A DNA stretch of 64,000 nt from Hymenobacter rigui (GTDB taxonomy: Bacteria; Bacteroidota; Bacteroidia; Cytophagales; Hymenobacteraceae). The stretch is from contig NZ_RWIT01000017.1 in the NCBI RefSeq assembly GCF_003944715.1, positions 1 through 64,000 of the forward strand, written 5' to 3'. The notes beneath the pieces were generated by a model. That model was not told the DNA's origin. It saw only the letters and a list, made by a program, of their open reading frames with translations, and made no database searches. Positions 24,637-32,011 of this stretch are shown in pieces; position 1 is the first letter of the stretch, and each line of letters starts with the position of its first letter. The position numbers and the translations under genes were made by a program.

Positions 24637-24644
24637 CAAATGTA
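24637..24644 (-). promoter_or_regulatory. phhA promoter, -7 box TACATTTG
   Basis: TACATTTG matches TAnnTTTG exactly on the minus strand and lies directly upstream of the leader ORF. The -33 element is not clear. A family B repeat begins 31 nt further upstream. Confidence 0.65.
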
Positions 24645-24674
24645 CGAGAGATTTTGGATTAAGTAGATTTCACT

Positions 24675-24762
24675 CTGTCATCCTGAGCGGAGCGAAGGAC
24701 CTTATCATGTCCAATGAGCCGTTCAGACGTGATAAGGTCCTTCGCTCCGCTCAGGATGACAG
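24675..24762. repeat. Palindromic repeat family B (copy 2)
   Basis: Inverted arms built on CTGTCATCCTGAGCGGAGCG with a loop of about 20 nt. It sits five bases after the stop of the second phhA paralogue and just upstream of the phhA promoter, so it may separate the two units. Confidence 0.92.
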
Positions 24763-24767
24763 CTTGG

Positions 24768-25502
24768 CTACTCCACCGGCTGCAGCTCCCAGCCCGAGGA
24801 CAGCAGCGCGGCCAGCTCGGCTACGCTTTCGGTGAGTTGCTCCCAGCTCGTGAGCACGAAGTACTGGTCTTGCAGGTGCGCTTCGCTGTAGGGCGTGTGC
24901 AGCACGGTGGCTAGGTCGAAGGGAAAGCGGCGCGAAACGTCGCCGATGCAGTGGTGGATTTCGCCCGACGACGACAGCAGACCGGCCCCGTACATGCGCG
25001 TCTGGCCATGCTCCTCCACCAGCCCAAACTGCACCGTGAAGCCGTAGAGCCGCTCGAGGCGGGCCAGAGCCACGGCATCGTCAAGGTGCTGGGCGGCTAC
25101 CTGCCCCAAGAAGTGCAGGAAATCGGCAAAGGCTTGGTCCATGAGCAGCGGCACGTGGCCGAATACACCATGGAACAGATCCGGCTCCTCGATGAAGTCG
25201 AACTGCGCCATGCTCCGGATCCAGACGGTGGCCGGGAACTTGCGCTGGGCCAGCAACCCGAAGAACTCGGCATCATTGAGCATACCCTGCACCGGCTCCA
25301 GCTGCCAGCCGGTGGCCTTGTGCAGGCGCTGGCTTACTTCTTGGAAGTCGGGAATGGCGTTGCGGTGGAAGCCCACGGCCTCCAGCCCCCGGCCAAACGC
25401 CGAGCAGGCACGCTTGTGCAGCAGGGCCGTCTGGCGGTCGAACAATACCTTCCAAACCAGCTGATCCTGCGTGGTATACCGGTCGTAGTGTTGCTGTATC
25501 AT
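24768..25502 (-). CDS. Phenylalanine 4-monooxygenase-like protein (paralogue 2)
   Basis: A 244-residue aromatic amino acid hydroxylase, clearly paralogous to the gene at 23697-24446. Iron-ligand regions are FHGVFGHVPLL (the Asp of FHDxFGH is Gly here) and TVQFGLVE. The divergence from the neighbour is substantial, so substrate or role may differ (Phe, Trp or a regulatory copy); sequence alone does not decide. It too has an intrinsic terminator in its leader (25519-25551) and a small upstream ORF. Confidence 0.9.
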   Translation of the reverse strand: MIQQHYDRYTTQDQLVWKVLFDRQTALLHKRACSAFGRGLEAVGFHRNAIPDFQEVSQRLHKATGWQLEPVQGMLNDAEFFGLLAQRKFPATVWIRSMAQFDFIEEPDLFHGVFGHVPLLMDQAFADFLHFLGQVAAQHLDDAVALARLERLYGFTVQFGLVEEHGQTRMYGAGLLSSSGEIHHCIGDVSRRFPFDLATVLHTPYSEAHLQDQYFVLTSWEQLTESVAELAALLSSGWELQPVE

Positions 25503-25518
25503 AGCGCGTACAGGGCAG

Positions 25519-25551
25519 AAAAAAAGCCCGGCTCCTGGGGAGGAGTCGGGC
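25519..25551 (-). terminator. Attenuator terminator upstream of phhA paralogue 2
   Basis: Minus strand GCCCGACTCCT – CCCC – AGGAGCCGGGC followed by seven T, ending about 16 nt before the ATG. As no gene precedes it on this strand, it most likely controls the gene it precedes. Confidence 0.8.
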
Positions 25552-25590
25552 TCTTAAGTGGATTTCAGAGAAGGAGAAGCATGCTGTGTT

Positions 25591-25677
25591 CTACCTTTCG
25601 TACCCGCAAAAGCGCCCGACCTCGTCCTGGACAGGACGATTAATAGTCATAAAGCATTTCGCGGATAGGTTCAGCAT
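25591..25677 (-). CDS. Candidate leader peptide of phhA paralogue 2
   Basis: The ATG at 25675-25677 opens a 28-codon ORF (MLNLSAKCFMTINRP … GRFCGYER) containing two Phe and one Tyr. An overlapping alternative at 25640-25657 encodes MLYDY with two Tyr in five codons. Either could be the sensing peptide. The first starts seven bases after a perfect -7 box, the same layout as the phhA and pyr leaders. Amino-acid bias is weaker than in the phhA leader. Confidence 0.4.
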   Translation of the reverse strand: MLNLSAKCFMTINRPVQDEVGRFCGYER

Positions 25678-25684
25678 GATGATG

Positions 25685-25692
25685 CAAATATA
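25685..25692 (-). promoter_or_regulatory. Promoter of phhA paralogue 2, -7 box TATATTTG
   Basis: Perfect TAnnTTTG on the minus strand. An AT-rich stretch continues to 25870 (the gap to the next gene) in which I see nothing else. Confidence 0.6.
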
Positions 25693-25870
25693 GAAGACTT
25701 CCAGAATAAACAAGATTTCAGGACAGTTTATTTTAAAAGGCCTATTACATGAATCGGCGCATTTATTTCATCTAAGCACCCTTGTACAAGGGGCCATCAG
25801 CAAGTATTTGACACTGTTTATGATTAACTACCTTATAATTTTAGGGCTCTATTTGTCAAATAAGCCATTT

Positions 25871-26404
25871 TCATTGTGTAAACTCGTAACGGGCTAGGGC
25901 GACGAAGGTAGTTGTATTAGCCCGACGTACTTCTTTGCTGATTTCCAGCTTCTGGGAGCCCAGCGTAAGTACGCGGCGCAGCTCGCACGGCTGGCCCATC
26001 TCCCGGCCCGACCCCTCAAACACTGCCTGAAGGCGGCCATCGGGCAGGCGGATTTTGGACCGGAGTTGCAGTTGCGCATTGTCCCAACGGACGGAACGAC
26101 CATCGCGGGCCAGCCAGAGCTTGTCGAACTCCTTTACCATACCACCCTCGGGCTGCTGGTAGATGTAATCGAGGACAATGGCGTTGGGGCCGGGGCTCAT
26201 GCCGTTCAGACCACTACGAATGGCATCGGGTCGGGCCGAAGCCTCATTGGCATACGTGAGCTGGCCTTGCACCCACTGCTGCGTTAGGAGCTGTAGCTCC
26301 TGCATGGTCAGGCGGAGAGCATCAGCCTGACCATTGCCGCGCTCCACCACCAGCGTAACCAAGCTGGCCAGGGCCAGCGCGAACCTGAGAATTTGCTTTT
26401 TCAT
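25871..26404 (-). CDS. Secreted hypothetical protein
   Basis: One hundred and seventy-seven residues with an N-terminal signal (MKKQILRFALALASLVTLV). The body is beta-rich, with WLARDGRSVRWDNAQLQLRS and a charged C-terminal strand set; no catalytic motif is evident. Thirty nucleotides separate it from the upstream lipoprotein gene on the same strand, so the two are probably co-expressed. I do not recognise the family. Confidence 0.6.
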   Translation of the reverse strand: MKKQILRFALALASLVTLVVERGNGQADALRLTMQELQLLTQQWVQGQLTYANEASARPDAIRSGLNGMSPGPNAIVLDYIYQQPEGGMVKEFDKLWLARDGRSVRWDNAQLQLRSKIRLPDGRLQAVFEGSGREMGQPCELRRVLTLGSQKLEISKEVRRANTTTFVALARYEFTQ

Positions 26405-26434
26405 GACGAAGCCTTTTAGCAGTGATGGTGCCGC

Positions 26435-26821
26435 CTACAGCTTGCCGTTGGGCTCGTAGGTCATGCTCAGTCGGGTGTCGCCGGTGATTTTAAGGTCTAC
26501 TTTGGCTTGCTGGGCTGAGGGGTTGAGCAGCAGCGCCGTGGAGCCGGCCATGAACCGCAACGTGCCCCGCTCGCCGGGAGCCAGCGTGGTTTTGCCGAAG
26601 ATGCCGCCGCCCCGGGGCCGCTCCTTGAACTCGACGGATACTTTGCCTACGTTGTGGGCCTCTACTTTGAAGCCGCCCAGCTGGCCACCGCCCAGCACAA
26701 ACTGCTTGCCCGGCTCAATGAGCAGATTGGAAGTGATACCCGCCCAGCAGGCCGTAACGAGCAGTAGCAGGGCGGCGAAAGTGGCAACAGTGGCCGAACG
26801 GAAAGGCAGGAAAGTACGCAT
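26435..26821 (-). CDS. Small lipoprotein, hypothetical
   Basis: One hundred and twenty-eight residues starting with a lipobox-like LLLLVTACWAG, so the mature protein is likely anchored through the Cys near residue 25. The mature part is a small Gly-rich beta domain (LGGGQLGGFKVEAHNVG, KTTLAPGERGTLRF) that could be a single beta-sandwich. First gene of a probable two-gene unit with 25871-26404. Confidence 0.6.
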   Translation of the reverse strand: MRTFLPFRSATVATFAALLLLVTACWAGITSNLLIEPGKQFVLGGGQLGGFKVEAHNVGKVSVEFKERPRGGGIFGKTTLAPGERGTLRFMAGSTALLLNPSAQQAKVDLKITGDTRLSMTYEPNGKL

Positions 26822-26934
26822 GGCAATGGGGGGTTGAAGTGAAACGATGTCCCAAAGGAACTGCCCCCGCCGCCGCCAAACGCCCCAGTTTACAGCCTGG
26901 GACGCCTCAATTTATAGTTTGACACTGGGCAGGC

Positions 26935-27092
26935 GTAGAGACGCAATACTTCGCATCTTGCTGTTGCTGAAGCTGTTTGATTGGCGCAGTTCCGGGTCGT
27001 TCAACGATGAGACGCGAGGTGTCGCGTCTCTACAATGTGCTGTTGGTACAGGGCCGGCCGTTCAACAATGAGGCGCAAGTATGCGTCTCTAC
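26935..27092. repeat. Palindromic repeat family E (copy 3, partly duplicated)
   Basis: Arms GTAGAGACGCAATACTTCGC and inverse arms at about 27010-27032 and 27071-27092; the right side is present twice. The last arm supplies the TAG stop codon of the AraC-type gene (27089-27091), so the repeat has extended into the coding end. Confidence 0.8.
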
Positions 27093-28450
27093 AGCTGCCG
27101 GGCGGCTTCGCTGGGTGTCTGGCCGCGGAGCTTTTTGAAGACGCGGTTGAACGTGGACTTGGAGTTGAAGCCTGCCTCCAGGGCCACGGCCAGCAGGGTG
27201 TAGTGCCGGAACTGCGGGTCGCGGAGGCGGCGCTCGGCCTCGCGCACCCGGTACTCGTTCACGAAGTCGTTGAAGTTCTGGCCGCAGCCGGAGTTGATGA
27301 CTTTGGAGAGCCAGGATGTATTGGTGCGCAGTTGGGTGGCCAGCTCGCCCAGCGTTAGCTCGGGCTCCAGGTAGGGCCGGGCCGCCTGCATGTGGGCCAG
27401 CAGCCGGGCCGTCCAGCGGGCCAGCTCCGCGTCGGGTTCGGCGGCCGTTTCAGTTGGCTCTTCAACGGTGGCATCAGCTACCAACGGTACGCTGGCAGCC
27501 GCAGTAGCAGCCGAAACAGGTATTTCAGGCAGATCGGGTACCGCATCGGCAACAGTTCTTTTGTCTACCGCCGGTACAACGATGCCAGGCGCTTCGTCGG
27601 CAGCTTCTATCGTTGGTAACGGGGCCACTGGTGGAGCTGCTTCAGCCGACAACTGGAAGCGTAGGGCGGCCAGGCGGTAACCCGTCAGCAGGCCCGAGAT
27701 GCTAAGGTAGTAGATCAGCAGGCCGGTGAACAGGTAGTCGTACCAGTTCTGCACGTAGTTGAGGGGCGTGATGAAGAAATTGACCGCGCCGAACACTAGC
27801 GTGACGCCGGTGCCCACCACTACGGCCACTAGCACGTTACGCAGCCACCGAAACCGGAGCTGCTCGGTGTCGGAGAAGTTGTCGTTGAGGTAGCGGGCGT
27901 AGGCGCGGTAGGCGCGCAGGGTGTGCACCGCGTAGGCCAGCACCGAGAGGTAGCCCAGCGTATCGGCCAGCAGCCCGATGGGCTGGTAGTCGGCCCAGCT
28001 GGCCAGGGGGCCTTTAGTGCCGAAGTGGGCGGGCAGAGGCTGGCCTTGCACCCCGTGCCACCAGCCGATATCGTGGCCAAATACCACCAGCAGCCACGTC
28101 AGCATCACTAGGACGGGTGCGAAGTGCCACCAGTGCCGCCGCTTCAGCCGGAACTCCTGGTTGGTAAGGCTGCGGAAGTAGAAGTATAGCGCGGGCCCCA
28201 CCGCCAGCCAGTTGCTGAACGGCCAGTAGAACATGAACGTCGTGCGAGCGTCGTGCGAGTCGTACCAGCCGGCAAAGCCCAGCATCCACTGGGCCAGCCG
28301 CACCGCAAACAGCAGCAGCAGCAGCGCCAGCCAGCCGTCGGCCGCCGTATCCTCGCGCCGCCGCCGCGCCCACAGCACCGCCGCCACGATTACGCCTTGC
28401 AGGAAAAACGGCAGCAGCAGGCCGCTGTAGAGGTTGAAGCCGAAGAACAT
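27089..28450 (-). CDS. Membrane-bound AraC-family transcriptional regulator
   Basis: A 453-residue protein with about seven transmembrane helices in residues 1-245 (for example the stretch LALLLLLFAVRLAQWMLGFAG) and a cytoplasmic tail ending in an AraC helix-turn-helix: TLGELATQLRTNTSWLSKVINS, then NDFVNEYRVREAERRL and ALEAGFNSKSTFNRVFKKLRG. The linker (about 255-345) is Ala/Pro/Val-rich and low-complexity. Such 7TM-AraC regulators are common in Bacteroidetes; the ligand is unknown. The stop codon lies inside a family E repeat. Confidence 0.9.
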   Translation of the reverse strand: MFFGFNLYSGLLLPFFLQGVIVAAVLWARRRREDTAADGWLALLLLLFAVRLAQWMLGFAGWYDSHDARTTFMFYWPFSNWLAVGPALYFYFRSLTNQEFRLKRRHWWHFAPVLVMLTWLLVVFGHDIGWWHGVQGQPLPAHFGTKGPLASWADYQPIGLLADTLGYLSVLAYAVHTLRAYRAYARYLNDNFSDTEQLRFRWLRNVLVAVVVGTGVTLVFGAVNFFITPLNYVQNWYDYLFTGLLIYYLSISGLLTGYRLAALRFQLSAEAAPPVAPLPTIEAADEAPGIVVPAVDKRTVADAVPDLPEIPVSAATAAASVPLVADATVEEPTETAAEPDAELARWTARLLAHMQAARPYLEPELTLGELATQLRTNTSWLSKVINSGCGQNFNDFVNEYRVREAERRLRDPQFRHYTLLAVALEAGFNSKSTFNRVFKKLRGQTPSEAARQL

Positions 28451-28491
28451 ACCGGCAAGGTAACAGTAGATCGGACTTCTACTATGTTCAA

Positions 28492-28635
28492 AAAGCTAGT
28501 TCCCCTCCTTAGAAAGGAGGGGCTAGGGGTGGTTGACCTTGCAGTAGAACGGTTTTTAGAACTAGCTCTAGCATCGTTCCAGCGTTCATCAACCACCCCT
28601 AACCCCTCCTTTCCAAGGAGGGGAACTAGCTTTTA
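28492..28635. repeat. Palindromic repeat family C (copy 1)
   Basis: Outer arms begin AAGCTAGTTCCCCTCCTTAG and contain the self-complementary CCCCTCCTTxxAAGGAGGGG, followed by GGGTGGTTGA. Interior about 50 nt. Related copies lie at 33633-33772 and 58835-58893. Confidence 0.9.
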
Positions 28636-28644
28636 GTTTACCTT

Positions 28645-29658
28645 CTACTCCAACTCCTGGCGCAGGGCGTACACTTTGCGCAGGTTGCGGATCAGGCGCT
28701 CCGACTCGGCGAAATTCAGGGTCTGGGCGCCGTCGGAGGCGGCTTCCTCGGGCTTCTCGTGGGCTTCGTAGATGATGCCGTCGGCTCCGGCCATCACGCC
28801 GGCCAGGGCCATGGTGGGCACGTACTCGCGGATGCCGATGCCGTGCGAGGGGTCCACGATGACGGGCAGGTGGGTTTTCTCCTTCAGGATGGGCACGGCG
28901 TTCAGGTCGAGAGTGTTGCGCGAGGCGGTTTCGAAGGTCCGAATGCCCCGTTCGCAGAGAATCAGCTTCTCGTTGCCGCCCGAAAACACGTACTCGGCCG
29001 ACGACAGTAGCTCCTCGATGGTGCCGGAAATGCCGCGCTTGATCATCACGGGCTTATCCACGCCGCCTAGGGCGTCGAGCAGGTTGAAGTTCTGGGTGTT
29101 GCGCGCGCCCACCTGGAACACGTCCACGTAGTCGTGCATCTCCTCCACCTGCGACACCTGCATCACCTCCGTCACGATTTTGATGCCCCGTTCCCGGGCC
29201 ATGCGGTGGAAATCCTTCAGGCCTTCCATGCCCAGCCCGCGGAACGCGTACGGCGACGAGCGGGGCTTGAACACGCCCCCGCGCATGATGCGCACGTCGT
29301 TGTCCACGAGGTGCTGCATGATTAACTCCATCTGCTTTTCGCTCTCGATGCTGCACGGACCGGCGGCCAGCGTGAGCGAGCCTTCCCCGATGCGCACCCC
29401 GTCGCCGAGGTCGAGCACCGTGGGGCGCACGCGCCACTTGCGGCTCACCAGCTTGTAATCGTCCGACACGCGGTGGATGTCGAGAATGCCAGGCAACTGG
29501 CCGATGGCGCGCAGATCCACATCGGCCTTGCCGATGGCCACCAGGTAGTGGGCACGTTGGGTTTTCACCTCCGTAGCCTTGTATTTCAGCTCCTGAATGC
29601 GGGCTTCAATGGCGGCTTTATCGGCGGCGGTGATATGGGGGTCGAGTTGGATGATCAT
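28645..29658 (-). CDS. aroF: 3-deoxy-7-phosphoheptulonate synthase (DAHP synthase)
   Basis: First step of the shikimate pathway, from erythrose 4-phosphate and PEP. The ATG at 29658 (MIIQLDPHITAADK) gives the usual start of the Thermotoga-type enzyme; the longer reading adds nine residues. An N-terminal ferredoxin-like regulatory domain (about residues 1-80) precedes the catalytic barrel with AGPCSIES, MRGGVFKPRSSPYAF and VDPSHGIG. It is the last gene of the trp cluster, feeding chorismate to it. A family B palindrome separates it from trpA. Confidence 0.94.
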   Translation of the reverse strand: MIIQLDPHITAADKAAIEARIQELKYKATEVKTQRAHYLVAIGKADVDLRAIGQLPGILDIHRVSDDYKLVSRKWRVRPTVLDLGDGVRIGEGSLTLAAGPCSIESEKQMELIMQHLVDNDVRIMRGGVFKPRSSPYAFRGLGMEGLKDFHRMARERGIKIVTEVMQVSQVEEMHDYVDVFQVGARNTQNFNLLDALGGVDKPVMIKRGISGTIEELLSSAEYVFSGGNEKLILCERGIRTFETASRNTLDLNAVPILKEKTHLPVIVDPSHGIGIREYVPTMALAGVMAGADGIIYEAHEKPEEAASDGAQTLNFAESERLIRNLRKVYALRQELE

Positions 29659-29695
29659 GTTCTGGGGAGGGAGAATCAGCTGCATTACTGCTCCC

Positions 29696-29794
29696 CTGTC
29701 ATCCTGAGCGGAGCGAAGGACCTTATCACGTTGAAATGACCGTCTGAACGAATACGTTCTGATGTGATAAGGTCCTTCGCTGCGCTCAGGATGA
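29696..29794. repeat. Palindromic repeat family B (copy 3), trpA-aroF junction
   Basis: Arms CTGTCATCCTGAGCGGAGCG … and inverse ending CGCTGCGCTCAGGATGA, with a loop of about 35 nt. Confidence 0.9.
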
Positions 29795-29829
29795 TTGAGC
29801 AGGTAGGATGACAGCTTTTCGGAAGCTAC

Positions 29830-30609
29830 TTAGTTGAGTACAGAAGAAACAAACCGCTTAGCGGCGGCCGGGGCGTCGTCCACGCCGTCCAAGGCGCGAA
29901 TCAATGCGGAGCCGATGATGGCGCCCTCGGCGTACTGGCAGGCGTTCTGGAACGAGGCTTTGTCGCCGATGCCGAAGCCGATGAGGCGGGGGTTGCGCAG
30001 GTTCATGGCCTCGATACGCTGGAAATAGGCTTCCTGCACGCCCTCGGCCTGGGTGTTGGCCCCGCCCGTGGTGCCGGGGCCCGACACCAGGTACAGGAAC
30101 GAATCGGTCAGCTCGTCGATGCGGCGGATGCGTTCCGGGGCGGTTTGCGGGGTGATGAGGAACACCGGCCGCAGGTTGTGACGGCGGAAGATTTCCTGGT
30201 ACTCGGCCACGTAGTCGTCGAGGGGCAGGTCGGGCAGGATGATGCCGTCGGCGCCGGCGGCGGCGGCTTCGCGGCAGAAGTTGTCTACCCCGAACTGCAT
30301 TACCGGGTTGAGGTAGCCCATGAGCAGAATTGGCGTTTCGGGTACGCTCTCCCGGATGTCTTTCAGCTGCTCGAACAGCACCCGCAGGTTCATGCCGTTG
30401 GCTAGGGCCACGGTGCTGCTGGCCTGAATCACCGGCCCATCAGCCAGCGGGTCCGAAAACGGCATTCCGATTTCGATGAGGTCGGCCCCGGCTTCGCTCA
30501 GGGCTTTGATCAGCGGTACGGTGTCGTGCAGGCTGGGGTAGCCGGCCGTGAAGTAGATGTTGAGCAGGTTTTTCTGCTTTTTGTCGAAGGCGTCTTTGAT
30601 TCGGTTCAT
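29830..30609 (-). CDS. trpA: Tryptophan synthase alpha chain
   Basis: Cleaves indole-3-glycerol phosphate to indole. The ATG at 30609 (MNRIKDAFDKKQKN) gives 259 residues; the open frame upstream to 30672 is encoded by a family B repeat (KVLRSAQDD) and should not be annotated as protein. Catalytic residues are in IEIGMPFSDPLADGP (Glu) and GIILPDLPLDD (Asp), with SGPGTTGG binding phosphate near the C-terminus. Pairs with TrpB encoded just upstream. Confidence 0.96.
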   Translation of the reverse strand: MNRIKDAFDKKQKNLLNIYFTAGYPSLHDTVPLIKALSEAGADLIEIGMPFSDPLADGPVIQASSTVALANGMNLRVLFEQLKDIRESVPETPILLMGYLNPVMQFGVDNFCREAAAAGADGIILPDLPLDDYVAEYQEIFRRHNLRPVFLITPQTAPERIRRIDELTDSFLYLVSGPGTTGGANTQAEGVQEAYFQRIEAMNLRNPRLIGFGIGDKASFQNACQYAEGAIIGSALIRALDGVDDAPAAAKRFVSSVLN

Positions 30610-30619
30610 ATCAGCGGCC

Positions 30620-30719
30620 CTGTCATCCTGAGCGGAGCGAAGGACCTTATCACGCTTGAACAAGTCGTTCACTGGTAAGCCAGACGTGATAAGGTCCTTC
30701 GCTTCGCTCAGGATGACAG
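30620..30719. repeat. Palindromic repeat family B (copy 4), trpB-trpA junction
   Basis: Fills the whole gap between trpB (ends 30731) and trpA (starts 30609). Arms as in other B copies, loop about 35 nt. Confidence 0.92.
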
Positions 30720-30730
30720 GTGGTTTGGCA

Positions 30731-31927
30731 TTACATAATAGCGTCAGCGTACTTGATGTAGGTTTCCAGGTCCTTGTCGCCGCGGCCGGAGAGGTTGATG
30801 ACCACCACGTCGTCGGGGCCGGCGCCGAGCTGGTCGAGGGCGGCTAGGGCGTGGGCGGTTTCTAGGGCCGGGATGATGCCTTCGAGGCGGCTGCATTCGG
30901 CCACGGCTTTCAGGGCCGCTTCGTCTTCGATGCTGATGAAGCGGGCGCGCTTGGAATCGGCCAGGAAGGCGTGCAGCGGCCCGATGCCGGGGTAATCGAG
31001 GCCGGCGGAAATGGAGTAGGGCTCGGTAATCTGGCCGTCCTCATCCTGCATCAGCAGCGTGCGGCTGCCGTGGATGATGCCCGGCGTACCCAGCACCGAC
31101 GTGGCGGCCGAATGGCCTGAGTGCACGCCGTGGCCGGCGGCTTCCACGGCTACCAGCTGCACCGAAGGCTCTTCCAGGAAGTGGTAGAACGCGCCGGCCG
31201 CGTTGGAGCCGCCGCCCACGCAGGCCACCACGTAGTTGGGCAGCTCGGAGCCGGTTTTTTCCAGCAACTGCTTGCGCATTTCCTCGCTGATAACGGCCTG
31301 CAGGCGTGCCACCAGATCGGGGTACGGGTGCGGGCCCACCACCGAGCCGATGATATAGTGCGTGTCGACGGGGTTGCTGATCCAGTCGCGGATGGCCTCG
31401 TTGGTGGCGTCCTTAAGGGTACGGCTGCCGCTCATGGCCGCCCGCACCTCAGCCCCCAGCAGGCGCATGCGGTACACGTTGGGCTTCTGCCGCTCCATGT
31501 CGATTTCGCCCATGTACACGATGCACTCCATGCCCATCAGGGCGCACACCGTGGCGGTGGCCACGCCGTGCTGGCCGGCACCGGTTTCGGCAATGATGCG
31601 CGTTTTGCCCAGGCGCTTGGCCAGCAGAATCTGCCCTACGGTGTTGTTTACCTTGTGGGCGCCGGTATGGCAGAGGTCCTCGCGCTTGAGGTAGATGCGG
31701 GTGTTGTACTTCGCCGACAGCCGTTTGGCCTCGAACAGCGGCGTGGGCCGACCCACGTAGTCGCGCAGCAGCTGCTGGTATTCCTGCTGGAACTCCGGCT
31801 CGGCCATAATGCTCAGGTATTGCTGGCGCAGCTCCTCCACGTTGGGATAGAGCATTTCGGGAATGAACGCGCCCCCGAACTGGCCGTAGTAGCCGCGCTC
31901 CGTGGGTTGTTGGTAGGTTGGTTTCAT
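30731..31927 (-). CDS. trpB: Tryptophan synthase beta chain
   Basis: PLP enzyme condensing indole with serine. The 398 residues contain the PLP-Lys motif REDLCHTGAHKVNN, ETGAGQHGVATA and the phosphate-binding GGGSNAAG. No unusual features. It follows the THI5-like gene by 84 nt and precedes trpA with a palindromic repeat between. Confidence 0.97.
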   Translation of the reverse strand: MKPTYQQPTERGYYGQFGGAFIPEMLYPNVEELRQQYLSIMAEPEFQQEYQQLLRDYVGRPTPLFEAKRLSAKYNTRIYLKREDLCHTGAHKVNNTVGQILLAKRLGKTRIIAETGAGQHGVATATVCALMGMECIVYMGEIDMERQKPNVYRMRLLGAEVRAAMSGSRTLKDATNEAIRDWISNPVDTHYIIGSVVGPHPYPDLVARLQAVISEEMRKQLLEKTGSELPNYVVACVGGGSNAAGAFYHFLEEPSVQLVAVEAAGHGVHSGHSAATSVLGTPGIIHGSRTLLMQDEDGQITEPYSISAGLDYPGIGPLHAFLADSKRARFISIEDEAALKAVAECSRLEGIIPALETAHALAALDQLGAGPDDVVVINLSGRGDKDLETYIKYADAIM

Positions 31928-32011
31928 GATGGTTTTTCGCAGAGTCTCGGGGTGGGTGGCGCAGGGTCTCGCAGTGGCTTACCCCGCGAAATCAGACGCA
32001 AAAAAGGGTTC

